A stretch of DNA of 64,000 nucleotides from Microbispora hainanensis (GCF_006874475.1 NZ_VIRM01000028.1:49780-113779); one strand, 5' to 3'. Shown: positions 16,651 to 25,190, counted from the stretch's first letter. Notes: a model not told the origin generated them from the sequence alone. Translations and numbers: made by a program.

Positions 16651-17115
16651 TCAGGGATGGCTCGTCTCCTTCCAGGCGAGGAGCACCAGGGCGAGGGCGG
16701 TCATCGCGGCGACAGCCGCGAGCGCTATCCAGAACCCGGGGAGTAGCACGGTCCCCTCCTCGGGGGGTGCGAGCTCGATCGGCATCAGCGCCACGACCAC
16801 CCCGAGGAACAGACCGCCGGCCAGGCGCCGGTTCACGACGAGCCCGGCCAGCACCGTCATGACCACGGCGCCGATGCTCATCGCCACAGTCGCCCAGTCG
16901 GACAAGGCCCGGCTAGGGCCGTCGAACATGAAGCAGCAGGCAACGTAGTCACGGCCCCCGAAGCCGACCACCGGGGTAGCCGTTTGCGGCAGCCAATGAC
17001 CGGCCAGGTAGACCAGCGGCAGCACCCCGAGGAGGGCCCAGGCTCTGCCGTCCCGCCGCCAGGTGAACCGGTCGCTGCGGTGCCACACTGCCGACGATGT
17101 ACCGGATGCCTCCAC
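16651..17115 (-). CDS. Small four-helix membrane protein, unknown
   Basis: About 154 residues from GTG 17115 (a second GTG at 17088 gives 145). Four hydrophobic segments are visible ('LLGVLPLVYLAGHWL', 'VAMSIGAVVMTVLAGLVV', 'GLFLGVVVALMPIEL', 'FWIALAAVAAMTALALVLLAW'), with an extracytoplasmic loop containing a Cys pair ('YVACCFMF'). No family recognised. It lies 37 bases after the methyltransferase stop in the same direction, so may be cotranscribed. Start is uncertain. Confidence 0.6.
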   Translation of the reverse strand: MEASGTSSAVWHRSDRFTWRRDGRAWALLGVLPLVYLAGHWLPQTATPVVGFGGRDYVACCFMFDGPSRALSDWATVAMSIGAVVMTVLAGLVVNRRLAGGLFLGVVVALMPIELAPPEEGTVLLPGFWIALAAVAAMTALALVLLAWKETSHP

Positions 17116-17152
17116 CCGAGGCACTCTGGGAGCAGACGACCCGGGCGCCCTG

Positions 17153-17758
17153 TCAGGCCGGGCGGAGCAGGGCGACCAGGAAGCTGGAGTCGTCCCGGAA
17201 CGGACGCAGGTCCCAGGTGGACAGCAGCAGGTCGGGTTCGAACCCGCAGGCGGCCGCGTCCGCGAGGAACTCGCCGAACTCGTAGCCGCGGTCGGCGCCG
17301 AAGCCGATCGCGGCCCGGCCGTCCGGCGTGAGGTGCGCGCGGAACCGTCGCAGCACGTCACGGCGGGTGCTCGGCGCGAGGAACGTCATCACGTTCCCGG
17401 CGCAGACGACGGCATCGAACGGTGCGGTGACGCCCTGCGCGGGAAGGTCGAGTTCGGCCAGGTCGCCGACCATCCACAGCGGCCCGGGGTGGTCCTGCTC
17501 CGCGGCCTCGATCAGAGCCGGGTCGACATCGACACCGACGACGTCGTGGCCGGCCTCGGCCAGCGCGCCGCCGACCCGGCCGGACCCGCAGCCGGCGTCG
17601 AGGATGCGGGCGCGGCGCGGCACCATGGCGTCCACGAGGCGGGCCTCCCCGGCGAGGTCGTCACCGGCGCGAGCCATGGAGCGGAAGCGCTCGATGAACC
17701 AGGTGGAGTGACCGGGGTCGGCGGTGACTTTCCGCATCCATTTGCTCTGTTCGACCAT
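17153..17758 (-). CDS. SAM-dependent methyltransferase
   Basis: 201-residue class I methyltransferase. Motif I is 'ILDAGCGSGRVGGALAEAG' (residues 52-70), the acidic end of strand 2 is 'VVGVDVDP', and motif post-I/IV 'FDAVVCAGNVMTFL' follows. The length suits a stand-alone small-molecule methyltransferase of the Methyltransf_25 type. It is followed by an unknown membrane protein and preceded, in the same direction, by another membrane protein gene (74-base gap). No substrate clue. Confidence 0.85.
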   Translation of the reverse strand: MVEQSKWMRKVTADPGHSTWFIERFRSMARAGDDLAGEARLVDAMVPRRARILDAGCGSGRVGGALAEAGHDVVGVDVDPALIEAAEQDHPGPLWMVGDLAELDLPAQGVTAPFDAVVCAGNVMTFLAPSTRRDVLRRFRAHLTPDGRAAIGFGADRGYEFGEFLADAAACGFEPDLLLSTWDLRPFRDDSSFLVALLRPA

Positions 17759-17832
17759 GCCTGCATTCTCCCGCGCCGGAGGAGGCCATCGGCACCGAGG
17801 GGTGACGACCGGGTCAGGCGGATACTCGGGGG

Positions 17833-18477
17833 TCATTTCCGGATCATCGCCATCACTCCGACGGCGACGGCCCAGACGCCGATGAGCGACCCGACCGGGA
17901 ACAGGGGGTCGAACCGGTCGGTGAAGGCGATGGTGGCGGAGGCGAGCGCGTAGGCCAGCCCGCCGGCCAGGCCGAGCGCGAGCGTGACGCGGTTGCCGGC
18001 CGTACGGGTGAGCCCGCCGGCGACGGCGAGGAACACGATGCTCAGTGCCCAGAGCGTGTCGATGATCGTCTCGTTCCAGGTCTGCAGCGTGTAGACGGCC
18101 GTCGGCCGGCCCGCCACGAGGGAATCGGCCCCCAGCGCGGCGAACAGGTGCGCGGCCATGCCGGCGGTGGCGAGGACCCCGATGCCGGTGACGACCTTGG
18201 CCGCCGTGGCCATGCTCGCGCCGAGGCCGCGGCGTGAGATCGCGAATACCCCGGCGGTGAACAGGACCATCGAGAGCAGCAGCAGTGCGTGGGAGGGATA
18301 CCAGCTCGGCTGCACGAGCATCTCGTGCAACTGCTGGACCTTGTCGCCCTGGCCGCTGTCGCCGGGATGGGTGGCGCCGCCGGCGACGAAGGCGACGCCG
18401 CCCAGCACCAGGCAGGCGCCGCCGGCCCGGTCGAGCCGCGAGACGGTGGAAGGGCGTGTTGTGACCGGCGTGCTCAT
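17833..18477 (-). CDS. Multi-pass membrane protein, unknown
   Basis: 214 residues with about six hydrophobic segments starting near residue 20 ('GGACLVLGGVAFVAGGA') and ending near the C-terminus ('GSLIGVWAVAVGVMAMI'). The loop 'THPGDSGQGDKVQQLHEML' after TM1 is the most distinctive part. No family I can name. Divergent from the sensor kinase gene downstream, with a 181-base spacer holding a tandem repeat. Confidence 0.72.
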   Translation of the reverse strand: MSTPVTTRPSTVSRLDRAGGACLVLGGVAFVAGGATHPGDSGQGDKVQQLHEMLVQPSWYPSHALLLLSMVLFTAGVFAISRRGLGASMATAAKVVTGIGVLATAGMAAHLFAALGADSLVAGRPTAVYTLQTWNETIIDTLWALSIVFLAVAGGLTRTAGNRVTLALGLAGGLAYALASATIAFTDRFDPLFPVGSLIGVWAVAVGVMAMIRK

Positions 18478-18538
18478 GGCTGCCTCCTCGTGCAGGCCGT
18501 CGATGGGTCAACGGTGGCCGAAGGGCGTCCTTCGCGGA

Positions 18539-18609
18539 TGCGTGCACACCCTGCTTTTCCGCTGCGTGCGCACCCTGCTTTTCGCTGCGTGCGCACCCTG
18601 CTCTTCCGC
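18539..18609. repeat. Three-copy 23-24 bp tandem repeat upstream of sensor kinase
   Basis: Units start at 18539, 18563 and 18586 with the core TGCGTGCGCACCCTGCT and differ at only a few positions. They lie between two divergent genes, 50 bases before the kinase GTG, so they overlap the likely promoter or leader and could be regulatory sites or slippage products. Confidence 0.85.
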
Positions 18610-18658
18610 AGGGAAAACCCTCATTCGCAGGGATGGCCGGCTGTGTCACCATTCCGGT

Positions 18659-20674
18659 GTGGCCGCAGCGCCGAACGCGTACGAGGACGCCCCGCCGGCA
18701 GCCCGCGAGGCAGCACTCGGCGTGGTGGCGCTGGTGGTCGCCGTGCTCGTCACCTACGGGTGGCATCTCGGGTTCCACCTCGCGAACGCCCACAACGGGC
18801 TGATCGCGGCGTCGTGGACGGCGGTCGGGCTCTACGTCGTACGGATGCGGTCCCGGCACCGGGAGGGCTGGCTGTTCGTCGCCACGGGTGTGGTGCACGC
18901 CGTGATGTTCTTCGGCCGGCAGTACGGCCTGCACGAAGGCCCGTTGCCGGCGGCGTCGTGGCTGGGATGGGTCGGCGTCTGGCCGCTGCCGCTCGCGATC
19001 GCGGCGTTCGGCTGGATGCTGATGGCCTTCCCCGACGGCAGGCTGCTCTCCCGGACATGGCGCCGTGCCGCGTGGGGCATGGCCGCGGTGGCGGGCGTGA
19101 TGGCGGCGGCCTCCGCGGTGTGGCCGGTGGAGTACGACCGGACCGGTTTGGTCGCGCCGCACCCGTTCGACGTGCCCGGAGCCGCGGCGGCCGCCGGGGT
19201 GTGGGAGTACGCGCAGTTCGGCTACCTGCTCTTCCAGGCGCTCGGGACGGCCGCGATCGTGGTCCGCCTGCGGCGTGCCGGCGGTGACGAGGCGCGCCGG
19301 ATGCGGTGGCTGGTGTTCGCGGTCGTGATGGACATCCTGATCCTGGCGGCCGGGCTGGCGGTCTTCGGCAGCCCGGTGCCGGGGTTGCTCGCCCTGCCGC
19401 TCGTTCCGGTCGCCGCCGCGTTCGGGATCCTGAAGCACCGGCTCTACGACATCGACCCGGTCATCAACAAGACCATCGTCGTCGGGGCGATGCTGCTGCT
19501 CGTCACCGCCGGCTATGTCGCGCTCGTGGTCGGCGTCGGCGGGCTGGTGCCGGTGGAGGAGCGCTGGCGGTCGCTGTTCGCGACCGCCGTCGTCGCGGTC
19601 GCGTTCGAGCCGCTGCGGCGGCGTGCCCAGCGTCTGGCCGACCGCCTCGTCTACGGCCCGCGGGCGACGCCGTACGAGGCGCTGTCCCGGCTGTCCGCCC
19701 AGCTCACCGCGGCGCCGGAGGAGCTGCTGGACGGGATCGCCGCGACGGTCGCGAGCGCGCTCGGCGCGAGGGAGGTGGTCGTCTGGGTCGGCGACGAGGC
19801 GTGCATGGTCGCGCGGGCGGGCTGGCCTCATCCCGTGAGCCGGGCCGATCCGGCGCCCCTGAGCGGGCTGCGTCAAGGGCCGCATCACGGGCCGCGCTGG
19901 CATGTGCGGCCGATCGTCGACCAGGACGCCGCCCGCGGCGCGATCGCCGTACGCAAACCGCCCGGCGAGCCCCTGACCGCGGCCGAGGAGCGGCTGCTGG
20001 CGGACCTGGTCGCGCAGACCGGTCTGGTGATCCTCCAGCAGGAGCAGGCCCGGCAGTTGCAGGCGGCCGCGCGGCGCATCGTCTCCGCTGAGGACGCGGC
20101 ACGGCGGCGCCTGGAGCGCGATCTTCACGACGGCGTGCAACTCCGGCTGGTGACGCTGGGGCTGGAGCTCGGCGCTCTCGCCGAGCAGGCGAGGTCGTCA
20201 GGCGACGGCCTCCTCGCGTCCAGGGCCAAAGACGCCCGCGCGCACCTGCTGGAGGCCACGGCGGATCTGCGCGAACTGGCCCGTGGCCTGCATCCCATGG
20301 TGCTCGCGCAGGATGGTCTGGAGGCCGCGCTGGCGTCCGTGGCCGACAGGTCCGCCATCCCCGTACGGCTGCGCGTGAGCGTCGGGAGCAGGCTGCCCCG
20401 CGAGATCGAGGCGACGGCGTACTACCTGGTCAGCGAGTCGATCACCAACGCGGCGCGGCACTCGGCGGCGAGCGTGGTCACCGTCGACGTCACCGCCGGC
20501 GGTGATGGGTTGCGGATCGCGGTGACCGACGACGGCCGCGGCGGCGCACGGCCCGCGGCGGGCAGCGGGCTGCAGGGGCTCGCGGACCGGGTCGCCGCGC
20601 TGGGAGCCAGGCTCGAACTCGACAGCCCCGCCGGTGGCGGGACGCGGCTCAGGACGGTGCTGCCATGCGGGTGA
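18659..20674 (+). CDS. NarL-type sensor histidine kinase with N-terminal membrane domain
   Basis: 671 residues from GTG 18659 (earlier in-frame codons run through the repeat and are unlikely). An N-terminal part with about eight membrane segments leads through 'LKHRLYDIDPVINKT' into a last pair of helices, then a GAF-like region. The HisKA_3 dimerisation domain carries phospho-acceptor H490 ('RRLERDLHDGVQLRL'). The HATPase N-box is 'ESITNAARHSAA' and the G-box 'TDDGRGGARPAAGSGLQGL'. The stop overlaps the response regulator start by ten bases, so the pair is translationally coupled. The signal sensed is unknown. Confidence 0.88.
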   Translation: MAAAPNAYEDAPPAAREAALGVVALVVAVLVTYGWHLGFHLANAHNGLIAASWTAVGLYVVRMRSRHREGWLFVATGVVHAVMFFGRQYGLHEGPLPAASWLGWVGVWPLPLAIAAFGWMLMAFPDGRLLSRTWRRAAWGMAAVAGVMAAASAVWPVEYDRTGLVAPHPFDVPGAAAAAGVWEYAQFGYLLFQALGTAAIVVRLRRAGGDEARRMRWLVFAVVMDILILAAGLAVFGSPVPGLLALPLVPVAAAFGILKHRLYDIDPVINKTIVVGAMLLLVTAGYVALVVGVGGLVPVEERWRSLFATAVVAVAFEPLRRRAQRLADRLVYGPRATPYEALSRLSAQLTAAPEELLDGIAATVASALGAREVVVWVGDEACMVARAGWPHPVSRADPAPLSGLRQGPHHGPRWHVRPIVDQDAARGAIAVRKPPGEPLTAAEERLLADLVAQTGLVILQQEQARQLQAAARRIVSAEDAARRRLERDLHDGVQLRLVTLGLELGALAEQARSSGDGLLASRAKDARAHLLEATADLRELARGLHPMVLAQDGLEAALASVADRSAIPVRLRVSVGSRLPREIEATAYYLVSESITNAARHSAASVVTVDVTAGGDGLRIAVTDDGRGGARPAAGSGLQGLADRVAALGARLELDSPAGGGTRLRTVLPCG

Positions 20675-21312
20675 TCGTCGCCGACGACGCGCTGCTGTTC
20701 CGCGAGGGGATGGCGCGCATCCTCACCGAGATGGGTTTCGAGGTGATCGGCAGGGCACGCCACGGCGCCGAGCTGGTCGGCCTGGTGCGCCGGGATCCGC
20801 CCGCCGTGGTCATCACCGACCTGCGGATGCCGCCGGGCTTCGCCGACGAGGGCATCGAGGCCGCCGCCGAGATCCGGTCCTTCGCCCCGCAGGTGGGGCT
20901 CATGCTGCTGTCGCAGTACGTCGAGGTGCACCACGCGCTGCGGCTCATGAACGAGTTCGACGGCGCGGTCGGCTACCTCCTCAAGGACCGGGTGTCGGAC
21001 CTCGGAGCGTTCGCCGTCGACATCCGCCGCGTCGCGGCCGGCGAGGTCGTCATCGACCCGGAGCTGGTGTCGCGGCTGGTCGGCCGCCGCCGGGAACACG
21101 ACCCCCTCGCCGAGCTCACCGATCGCGAGCGCGAGGTCTTGGCGCTGATGGCCCAGGGGCTGACCAACGCGGCACTGGCCACGGAGCTGTTCGTCAGCCC
21201 GAAGACCGTCGAGGGCTACGTACGCAGCGTCTTCACCAAACTCGGCCTGCCCCCGGGCGAGCGGGAGCACCGGCGCGTGCTGGCGGTGTTGCAGTTCCTG
21301 CGCAAGCACTGA
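20665..21312 (+). CDS. NarL/FixJ-family response regulator
   Basis: 215 residues. The receiver domain has acidic pocket 'VADDALLFREGM', phospho-acceptor D52 ('VVITDLRMP') and conserved Lys in 'YLLKDRV'. The C-terminal LuxR-type HTH is 'LTDREREVLALMAQGLTNAALATELFVSPKTVEGYVRSVFTKLGL'-like (around residues 152-197). It overlaps the kinase gene and forms a two-component pair. Targets unknown; the divergent membrane protein at 17833 is a plausible one. Confidence 0.92.
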   Translation: MRVIVADDALLFREGMARILTEMGFEVIGRARHGAELVGLVRRDPPAVVITDLRMPPGFADEGIEAAAEIRSFAPQVGLMLLSQYVEVHHALRLMNEFDGAVGYLLKDRVSDLGAFAVDIRRVAAGEVVIDPELVSRLVGRRREHDPLAELTDREREVLALMAQGLTNAALATELFVSPKTVEGYVRSVFTKLGLPPGEREHRRVLAVLQFLRKH

Positions 21313-21320
21313 CCCTCACC

Positions 21321-21367
21321 GTGCCGGTCCGGGTGTGCCGGTCCGGTGTGCCGGTCCGGTGTGCCGG
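21321..21367. repeat. Four-copy ~13 bp tandem repeat downstream of response regulator
   Basis: GTGCCGGTCCG recurs at 21321, 21335 and 21348, with a partial copy at 21361, a period of 13-14 bases beginning nine bases after the response regulator stop. The 338-base gap up to the metallophosphoesterase otherwise shows no gene I can support. Confidence 0.8.
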
Positions 21368-21650
21368 AAAAGCGGCCGGGCCCTGGCCGAGCTCGGCGAG
21401 GCCGCCGCCCATGTCGGGCCGCCGCGCTTGGCGCCGCGCCCGTGTCCGTGCTCCCATGCCTGTCATGGAGGGGCGATGACACGGTCCTTATGGAATTGTC
21501 CGGACGAAGTCTCTGGGCCGCAGCGGCGGTCCCGCTGGGACCTGGCCGTCCACGGTGAACCCGAAGGCCCGAGAGGGAAACGCTGCGCGGCCGCCCTGCC
21601 GGTGTCCGTACGCGGGCCCGCGGAGGCGGGAGCGTCGGGGGAGGCCGCCC

Positions 21651-22484
21651 TTGTCTAGCGGACGGCTCTTCGCCATCAGCGACCTCCACATCGGTTACCC
21701 CGAGAACCGGGCGATCCTGGAGGGCCTGCGGCCGTCCTCGCCGGACGACTGGCTGCTGGTGGCCGGCGACGTGTGCGAGATCCTGGCCGACTTCGAGTGG
21801 GCGATGCGCCTGCTGGCCGGGCGCTGGGCGCGGGTCGTGTGGGCGCCGGGCAACCACGAATTGTGGACCCATCCCCGCGACCCGGTCACTTTGCGCGGGG
21901 ACGCGCGCTACCGCCGCCTGGTCGAGGTGTGCCGCTCGCTGGGGGTGACGACCCCCGAGGACCCGTATCCCGTCTGGGAGGGCGCCGGCGGCCCCGCCGT
22001 GATCGCCCCGCTGTTCGTCCTTTACGACTACACCTTCCGCACCCCCGGTGTGCGGACCGCGGAGGAGGCGCTCGCCCTCGCGTACGAGACCGGGGTGGTG
22101 TGCAGCGACGAGATGTTCCTGCACCCCGACCCGTACCCGTCACGGCAGGCGTGGTGCGCCGCGCGGCTGGAGGAGACCGAGCGGCGGCTGCGTGAGGTGC
22201 CGGACGGCCTGCCCGCGATCCTGGTCAACCACTATCCCCTGGTCCGCGAGCCGACCCGGATCCTGAGGTATCCGCAGTTCGCCATCTGGTGCGGCACCGA
22301 GGCCACCGCCGCCTGGCACCTGCGCTTCCGCGCGGCCACGGTCGTGTACGGCCACCTGCACATCCCGAGGACCACCTGGCACGACGGCGTCCGCTTCGAG
22401 GAGGTCTCCCTGGGCTACCCGCGCGAGTGGAAGCCCCGGGCCACCCCTCCGGGCCGGCCGCGCCAGATCCTGCCGGTCCCGTGA
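21651..22484 (+). CDS. Calcineurin-like metallophosphoesterase
   Basis: About 277 residues from TTG 21651, placed by the GGGGGAGG site just upstream and the fact that similarity begins at 'GRLFAISDLHIGY'. Five metal-site motifs are seen: 'SDLHIG', 'VAGDVCE', 'APGNHE', 'VNHYPL' and 'YGHLHI'. In actinomycetes this subfamily is commonly coupled to an Sfp-type phosphopantetheinyl transferase near nonribosomal peptide genes. Here the GTGA at its stop begins what looks like a broken such gene. No biosynthetic cluster is present in the window, so its role is open. Confidence 0.82.
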   Translation: MSSGRLFAISDLHIGYPENRAILEGLRPSSPDDWLLVAGDVCEILADFEWAMRLLAGRWARVVWAPGNHELWTHPRDPVTLRGDARYRRLVEVCRSLGVTTPEDPYPVWEGAGGPAVIAPLFVLYDYTFRTPGVRTAEEALALAYETGVVCSDEMFLHPDPYPSRQAWCAARLEETERRLREVPDGLPAILVNHYPLVREPTRILRYPQFAIWCGTEATAAWHLRFRAATVVYGHLHIPRTTWHDGVRFEEVSLGYPREWKPRATPPGRPRQILPVP

Positions 22485-22560
22485 CCGAGCGGATCCCGGG
22501 GCGGCCGGCGTGGAGGTGTTCGACGACCCGCCGTTGACCATCCGTACGCGCGGAGCGGGC
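22481..22560 (+). pseudogene. N-terminal remnant of a 4'-phosphopantetheinyl transferase
   Basis: A GTG at 22481 overlaps the metallophosphoesterase stop (GTGA) and encodes VTERIPGRPA before running off frame. After a -1 shift at about 22510 the reading continues as GVEVFDDPP, which resembles the start of actinobacterial Sfp-type PPTases (typically ...VAVEAFDDPP...). After that, similarity is lost and the TetR gene begins from the other side. So I read it as a frameshifted, truncated relic. The match is short, and this is recognition by eye. Confidence 0.45.
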
Positions 22561-22619
22561 GGAACGACCCCGCGCCATGGCGGGGCATCCGCTCGGATCG
22601 GATGGGATCGCGCGGAGAG

Positions 22620-23204
22620 TCAGTCGCGCGTGGTGATGCCCTCCAGCATCAGTTCGAGGAAGCGGGAGCTGCCGTCCCGGTCGGGGGTCGCCTGCTCGCG
22701 CACCCAGGCGGCGCCGCTGAGGAGGTCGAACAGCTCGTCGGGGGTCAGGTCGTGCCGCACCCTGCCGGCCGCCTGGGCGGCGCGCAGCAGGTCGGCGCCG
22801 CTGCGGTGCATCGCGCTGCACATCGTGTGGGAGGGCGTGCCCTCGTCGTACATGCTCTGCGCGAGGATGCCCACCAGGCCGCGGAAGGTGCTGAAGTGGA
22901 CCACCGCCTCGCGCATCCAGGCGACCAGCGCGTCGAGCGGATCCGGCCCGGCGGCCAGTCGCTCCGCGTGGGCGACGAGGTTCTCCAGGCCGTCGCGGGT
23001 CGCGGCCTCCACCAGTGAGGCCCGCGTGGGGAAGTGCCGGTACAGCGTGCCGATCGCCACCCCGGCCTGGCTCGCGATGTCCTCCAGGGAGGCGTCGGCC
23101 CCGGCGCTCTCGAACGCCTTGCGGGCCGCGGCCAGGATCGCGTCGTAGTTGCGCCGGCCGTCGGCCCGCTTGGGGCGCCGGGCGATGTAGGGCTTGCCGT
23201 CCAC
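22620..23204 (-). CDS. TetR-family repressor of the adjacent efflux pump
   Basis: 194 residues from GTG 23204, chosen because GGGAGGT sits five bases upstream; an in-frame GTG at 23255 lies within the operator array and lacks such a site. The N-terminal HTH is clear ('ILAAARKAFESAGADASLEDIASQAGVAIGTLYRHF' region, residues ~23-58). The C-terminal ligand domain is of the TetR_C type ending 'LELMLEGI'. Divergent from a DHA2 transporter, with three palindromes between them, it should repress both itself and the pump and be released by the pump's substrate. Confidence 0.88.
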   Translation of the reverse strand: MDGKPYIARRPKRADGRRNYDAILAAARKAFESAGADASLEDIASQAGVAIGTLYRHFPTRASLVEAATRDGLENLVAHAERLAAGPDPLDALVAWMREAVVHFSTFRGLVGILAQSMYDEGTPSHTMCSAMHRSGADLLRAAQAAGRVRHDLTPDELFDLLSGAAWVREQATPDRDGSSRFLELMLEGITTRD

Positions 23205-23225
23205 CGATACCTCCCGCTTGACATC

Positions 23226-23309
23226 CTGAGGACGCCTCAGCTTAAATCCTCTCACCTAACCTGAGACGACCTCAGTATAAGTACGCCCGCTAACCTGAGG
23301 CCGCCTCAG
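23226..23309. promoter_or_regulatory. Three phased TetR operators
   Basis: Three 15-base palindromes: CTGAGG-ACG-CCTCAG (23226-23240), CTGAGA-CGA-CCTCAG (23261-23275) and CTGAGG-CCG-CCTCAG (23295-23309). Centres are 35 and 34 bases apart, the second and third preceded by CTAAC. They fill the gap between the divergent TetR and transporter genes and are almost surely the repressor's sites. Confidence 0.88.
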
Positions 23310-23345
23310 TCTGATGCCCCCAGTCAGCAGACCGTGGAGGTCCCG

Positions 23346-24776
23346 ATGACCACAGAAAGCGCCTCCGGCGACGTCTCGGCCGGCGTGCCGCGAGCCGGCC
23401 GCGCCTGGGCCCTCGTGCTCGCGGCGATCGTCGGGGCGGAGTTCATGCTCCAGCTCGACGGCACGATCGTGAACGTCGCGCTCCCGGCTCTCCAGTCCGA
23501 CCTCGATCTGTCGGTGGCCGGGGGATCGTGGGTGCCGAACGGCTTCTTCCTCGCCTTCGGCGGCCTCCTGCTGTTCGCCGGCCGCCTCGGCGACGTGCTC
23601 GGGCATCGCAGGGTCTTCCTCTCCGGGGTCGGGCTGGTCGTGGTGGCGTCGCTGGTCGCCGGGCTCGCGCCGAACGTGGAGGTGCTGCTCGCGGGCCGGG
23701 TCCTGCAGGGCGCCGGCGCGGCGATCGCCGGTCCCACCGGGCTGGCGCTGCTGGCGATCGTCTTCGAGGGGGAGCGGCAGCAGCGGGCCTTCGGCCTCTA
23801 CTCCACCGTCACCGGGCTCGGCGCCTCCGCCGGCATGGTGCTCGGCGGCGTGCTCACGTGGGCGGGGGACTGGCGGTGGAGCCTGCTGGTGAACGTGCCC
23901 ATCGGCCTGGTCGTCATCGCGGTCGCCGTCCGGGCCCTCGGCCTGCGGGACGAGGCGACCCGGCGCCGTCCGCTCGGCCTGCCGAGCGCGCTGCTCAGCA
24001 CCGCCGCCCTCGCCGCCGCCGTGTACGGCCTCGTCCAGGCCGCCGAGAACGGGTGGGGCGACCGCTGGACGCTGACCGCCCTCGGCGCCGCGGTCGTGCT
24101 GGCCGTGGTTCTCCTGCTGGTGGACCGGCGGGCCGGCGAGCCGCTGCTGCCCCTGGCCGTCTTCGCCGGGCGCGAGCGGGCCGGCGCCTTCCTCGCCCTG
24201 CTGCCGCTCGCGGCCGTGCTCACGAGCTTCCTGATCTACCTGGTGCAGTATCTCCAGGCCGTGCTGCACCTCAACGCGCTGCAGAGCGGCCTCGCGATCC
24301 TGCCGTTCGGTCTGGCGCTGCTCGGCAGCACCCAGCTCCTCACCAAGCGCATCGCCGCGATAGGTCTCAAGACGCGTGCCGTCGCCGGTCTGCTCGTGGT
24401 GCTGGCCGGAGTGGCCTGGCTGACCCGCCTCGACGGCGGCAGCACCTACGCCGGCGGCGTGCTCCCCGCCCTCGTCGTCATGGGGCTCGGCGTCGGCGTG
24501 GCGATCATTCCGTTCAACATGATCGTCCTGACCGCCGCGCCGCAGGAGTACGCCGGGGTCACCGCGGGGGTGCTGCAGACGGCGCTCACGATCGGCGGCT
24601 CGCTCGGCCTGGCCGCGATGCTGATCCCGCTCACGCAGGGCACGGCTGGTCTCGCCGAGACCATCTCGTCGGTGTTCGTCTGGGCCTGCGGCGCCCTGGT
24701 GATCGCCCTGCTCGTCGCGCTCGTCTTCTGGTATCGCCCCGGCGCGCGGGGGGCCGCACCCGCCGCCCGGGATTGA
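23346..24776 (+). CDS. DHA2 (EmrB/QacA) family 14-helix drug:H+ antiporter
   Basis: 476 residues, about 14 hydrophobic segments. Family motifs are 'LQLDGTIVNVALPALQ' (TM1, motif D1), 'AGRLGDVLGHRRVFLSG' (motif A) and 'GRVLQGAGAAIAGPTGLALLAIVF' (motif B). The ATG at 23346 follows GTGGAGGTC by four bases. It is controlled by the divergent TetR gene through the three operators. An efflux pump for a toxic small molecule is likely; substrate is not readable. A clean terminator follows. Confidence 0.9.
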   Translation: MTTESASGDVSAGVPRAGRAWALVLAAIVGAEFMLQLDGTIVNVALPALQSDLDLSVAGGSWVPNGFFLAFGGLLLFAGRLGDVLGHRRVFLSGVGLVVVASLVAGLAPNVEVLLAGRVLQGAGAAIAGPTGLALLAIVFEGERQQRAFGLYSTVTGLGASAGMVLGGVLTWAGDWRWSLLVNVPIGLVVIAVAVRALGLRDEATRRRPLGLPSALLSTAALAAAVYGLVQAAENGWGDRWTLTALGAAVVLAVVLLLVDRRAGEPLLPLAVFAGRERAGAFLALLPLAAVLTSFLIYLVQYLQAVLHLNALQSGLAILPFGLALLGSTQLLTKRIAAIGLKTRAVAGLLVVLAGVAWLTRLDGGSTYAGGVLPALVVMGLGVGVAIIPFNMIVLTAAPQEYAGVTAGVLQTALTIGGSLGLAAMLIPLTQGTAGLAETISSVFVWACGALVIALLVALVFWYRPGARGAAPAARD

Positions 24777-24797
24777 CGGGGCCGGCCCCCTGAATGA

Positions 24798-24827
24798 GGG
24801 GCGAGCCGTCCGCGGCCGGCTCGCCCC
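24798..24827 (+). terminator. Strong hairpin after efflux gene
   Basis: Perfect 10-bp stem GGGGCGAGCC / GGCTCGCCCC with a 10-base loop, 21 bases after the transporter stop. It is a typical GC-rich actinomycete terminator without a long T-run. Confidence 0.75.
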
Positions 24828-24867
24828 TCGCGTCGTTCCTGTCGCCGACGTCGGTGGGTCAGTGCGT

Positions 24868-25065
24868 TCAGGTGGTGTAGCGCGCGACCACGCCCGTGAG
24901 GGCCGTGGCGATCCGGCGCCTGTCGGCCTCCGGCATCTCCTCGCCCAGGACGTCCAGACGCGCGCAGATCTCCGCGTGCACCTGCTCGCCGAGCCGCGCG
25001 CCCTCCGGCGTGAGGGAGATCCGGCAGGCGCGGCGGTCGTGCGGATGGCTGATCCGTGTCACGAG
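24868..25065 (-). pseudogene. C-terminal half of a MarR-family regulator
   Basis: Reading leftward from about 25065, the sequence encodes 'LVTRISHPHDRRACRISLTPEG' split over the MarR wing, then the C-terminal helix ending 'VVARYTT'. These are the wing and dimerisation helix of a MarR protein. The DNA-recognition helix and N-terminus are missing: upstream the DNA switches abruptly to a fragment of an MFS transporter coded on the other strand. No plausible start remains, so the gene is broken. Confidence 0.75.
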
Positions 25066-25190
25066 CTGATCGCCGACATCGTGCCGCCGGCCCGGACCGG
25101 GACCGCCAACGGCATCAACAACATCGCCCGCACCGTGGGAAGCGTCATGGGCAGTCAGCTCGCCGCCGCCGTGATCGCGTCCACCGCATC
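25063..25190 (+). pseudogene. Fragment of an MFS transporter
   Basis: About 42 codons encoding 'ELIADIVPPARTGTANGIN' and onward to 'GSQLAAAVIAST', which corresponds to the conserved loop and TM13-like helix near the C-terminus of DHA2-type transporters. It differs in sequence from the same region of the intact pump at 23346, so it comes from another gene. It joins the MarR fragment on one side and the luciferase-like gene on the other, in frame with the latter. Confidence 0.65.

Noticed and set aside
17228..17250. GGTTCGAACCC-like sequence resembling a tRNA T-arm
   Set aside because: It lies inside the methyltransferase coding region and no acceptor or anticodon arm can be folded around it.
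18158..18658. Extended N-terminus for the sensor kinase (frame open from 18158)
   Set aside because: It would be antisense to the divergent membrane protein and run through a tandem repeat; GTG 18659 is where family-like sequence begins.
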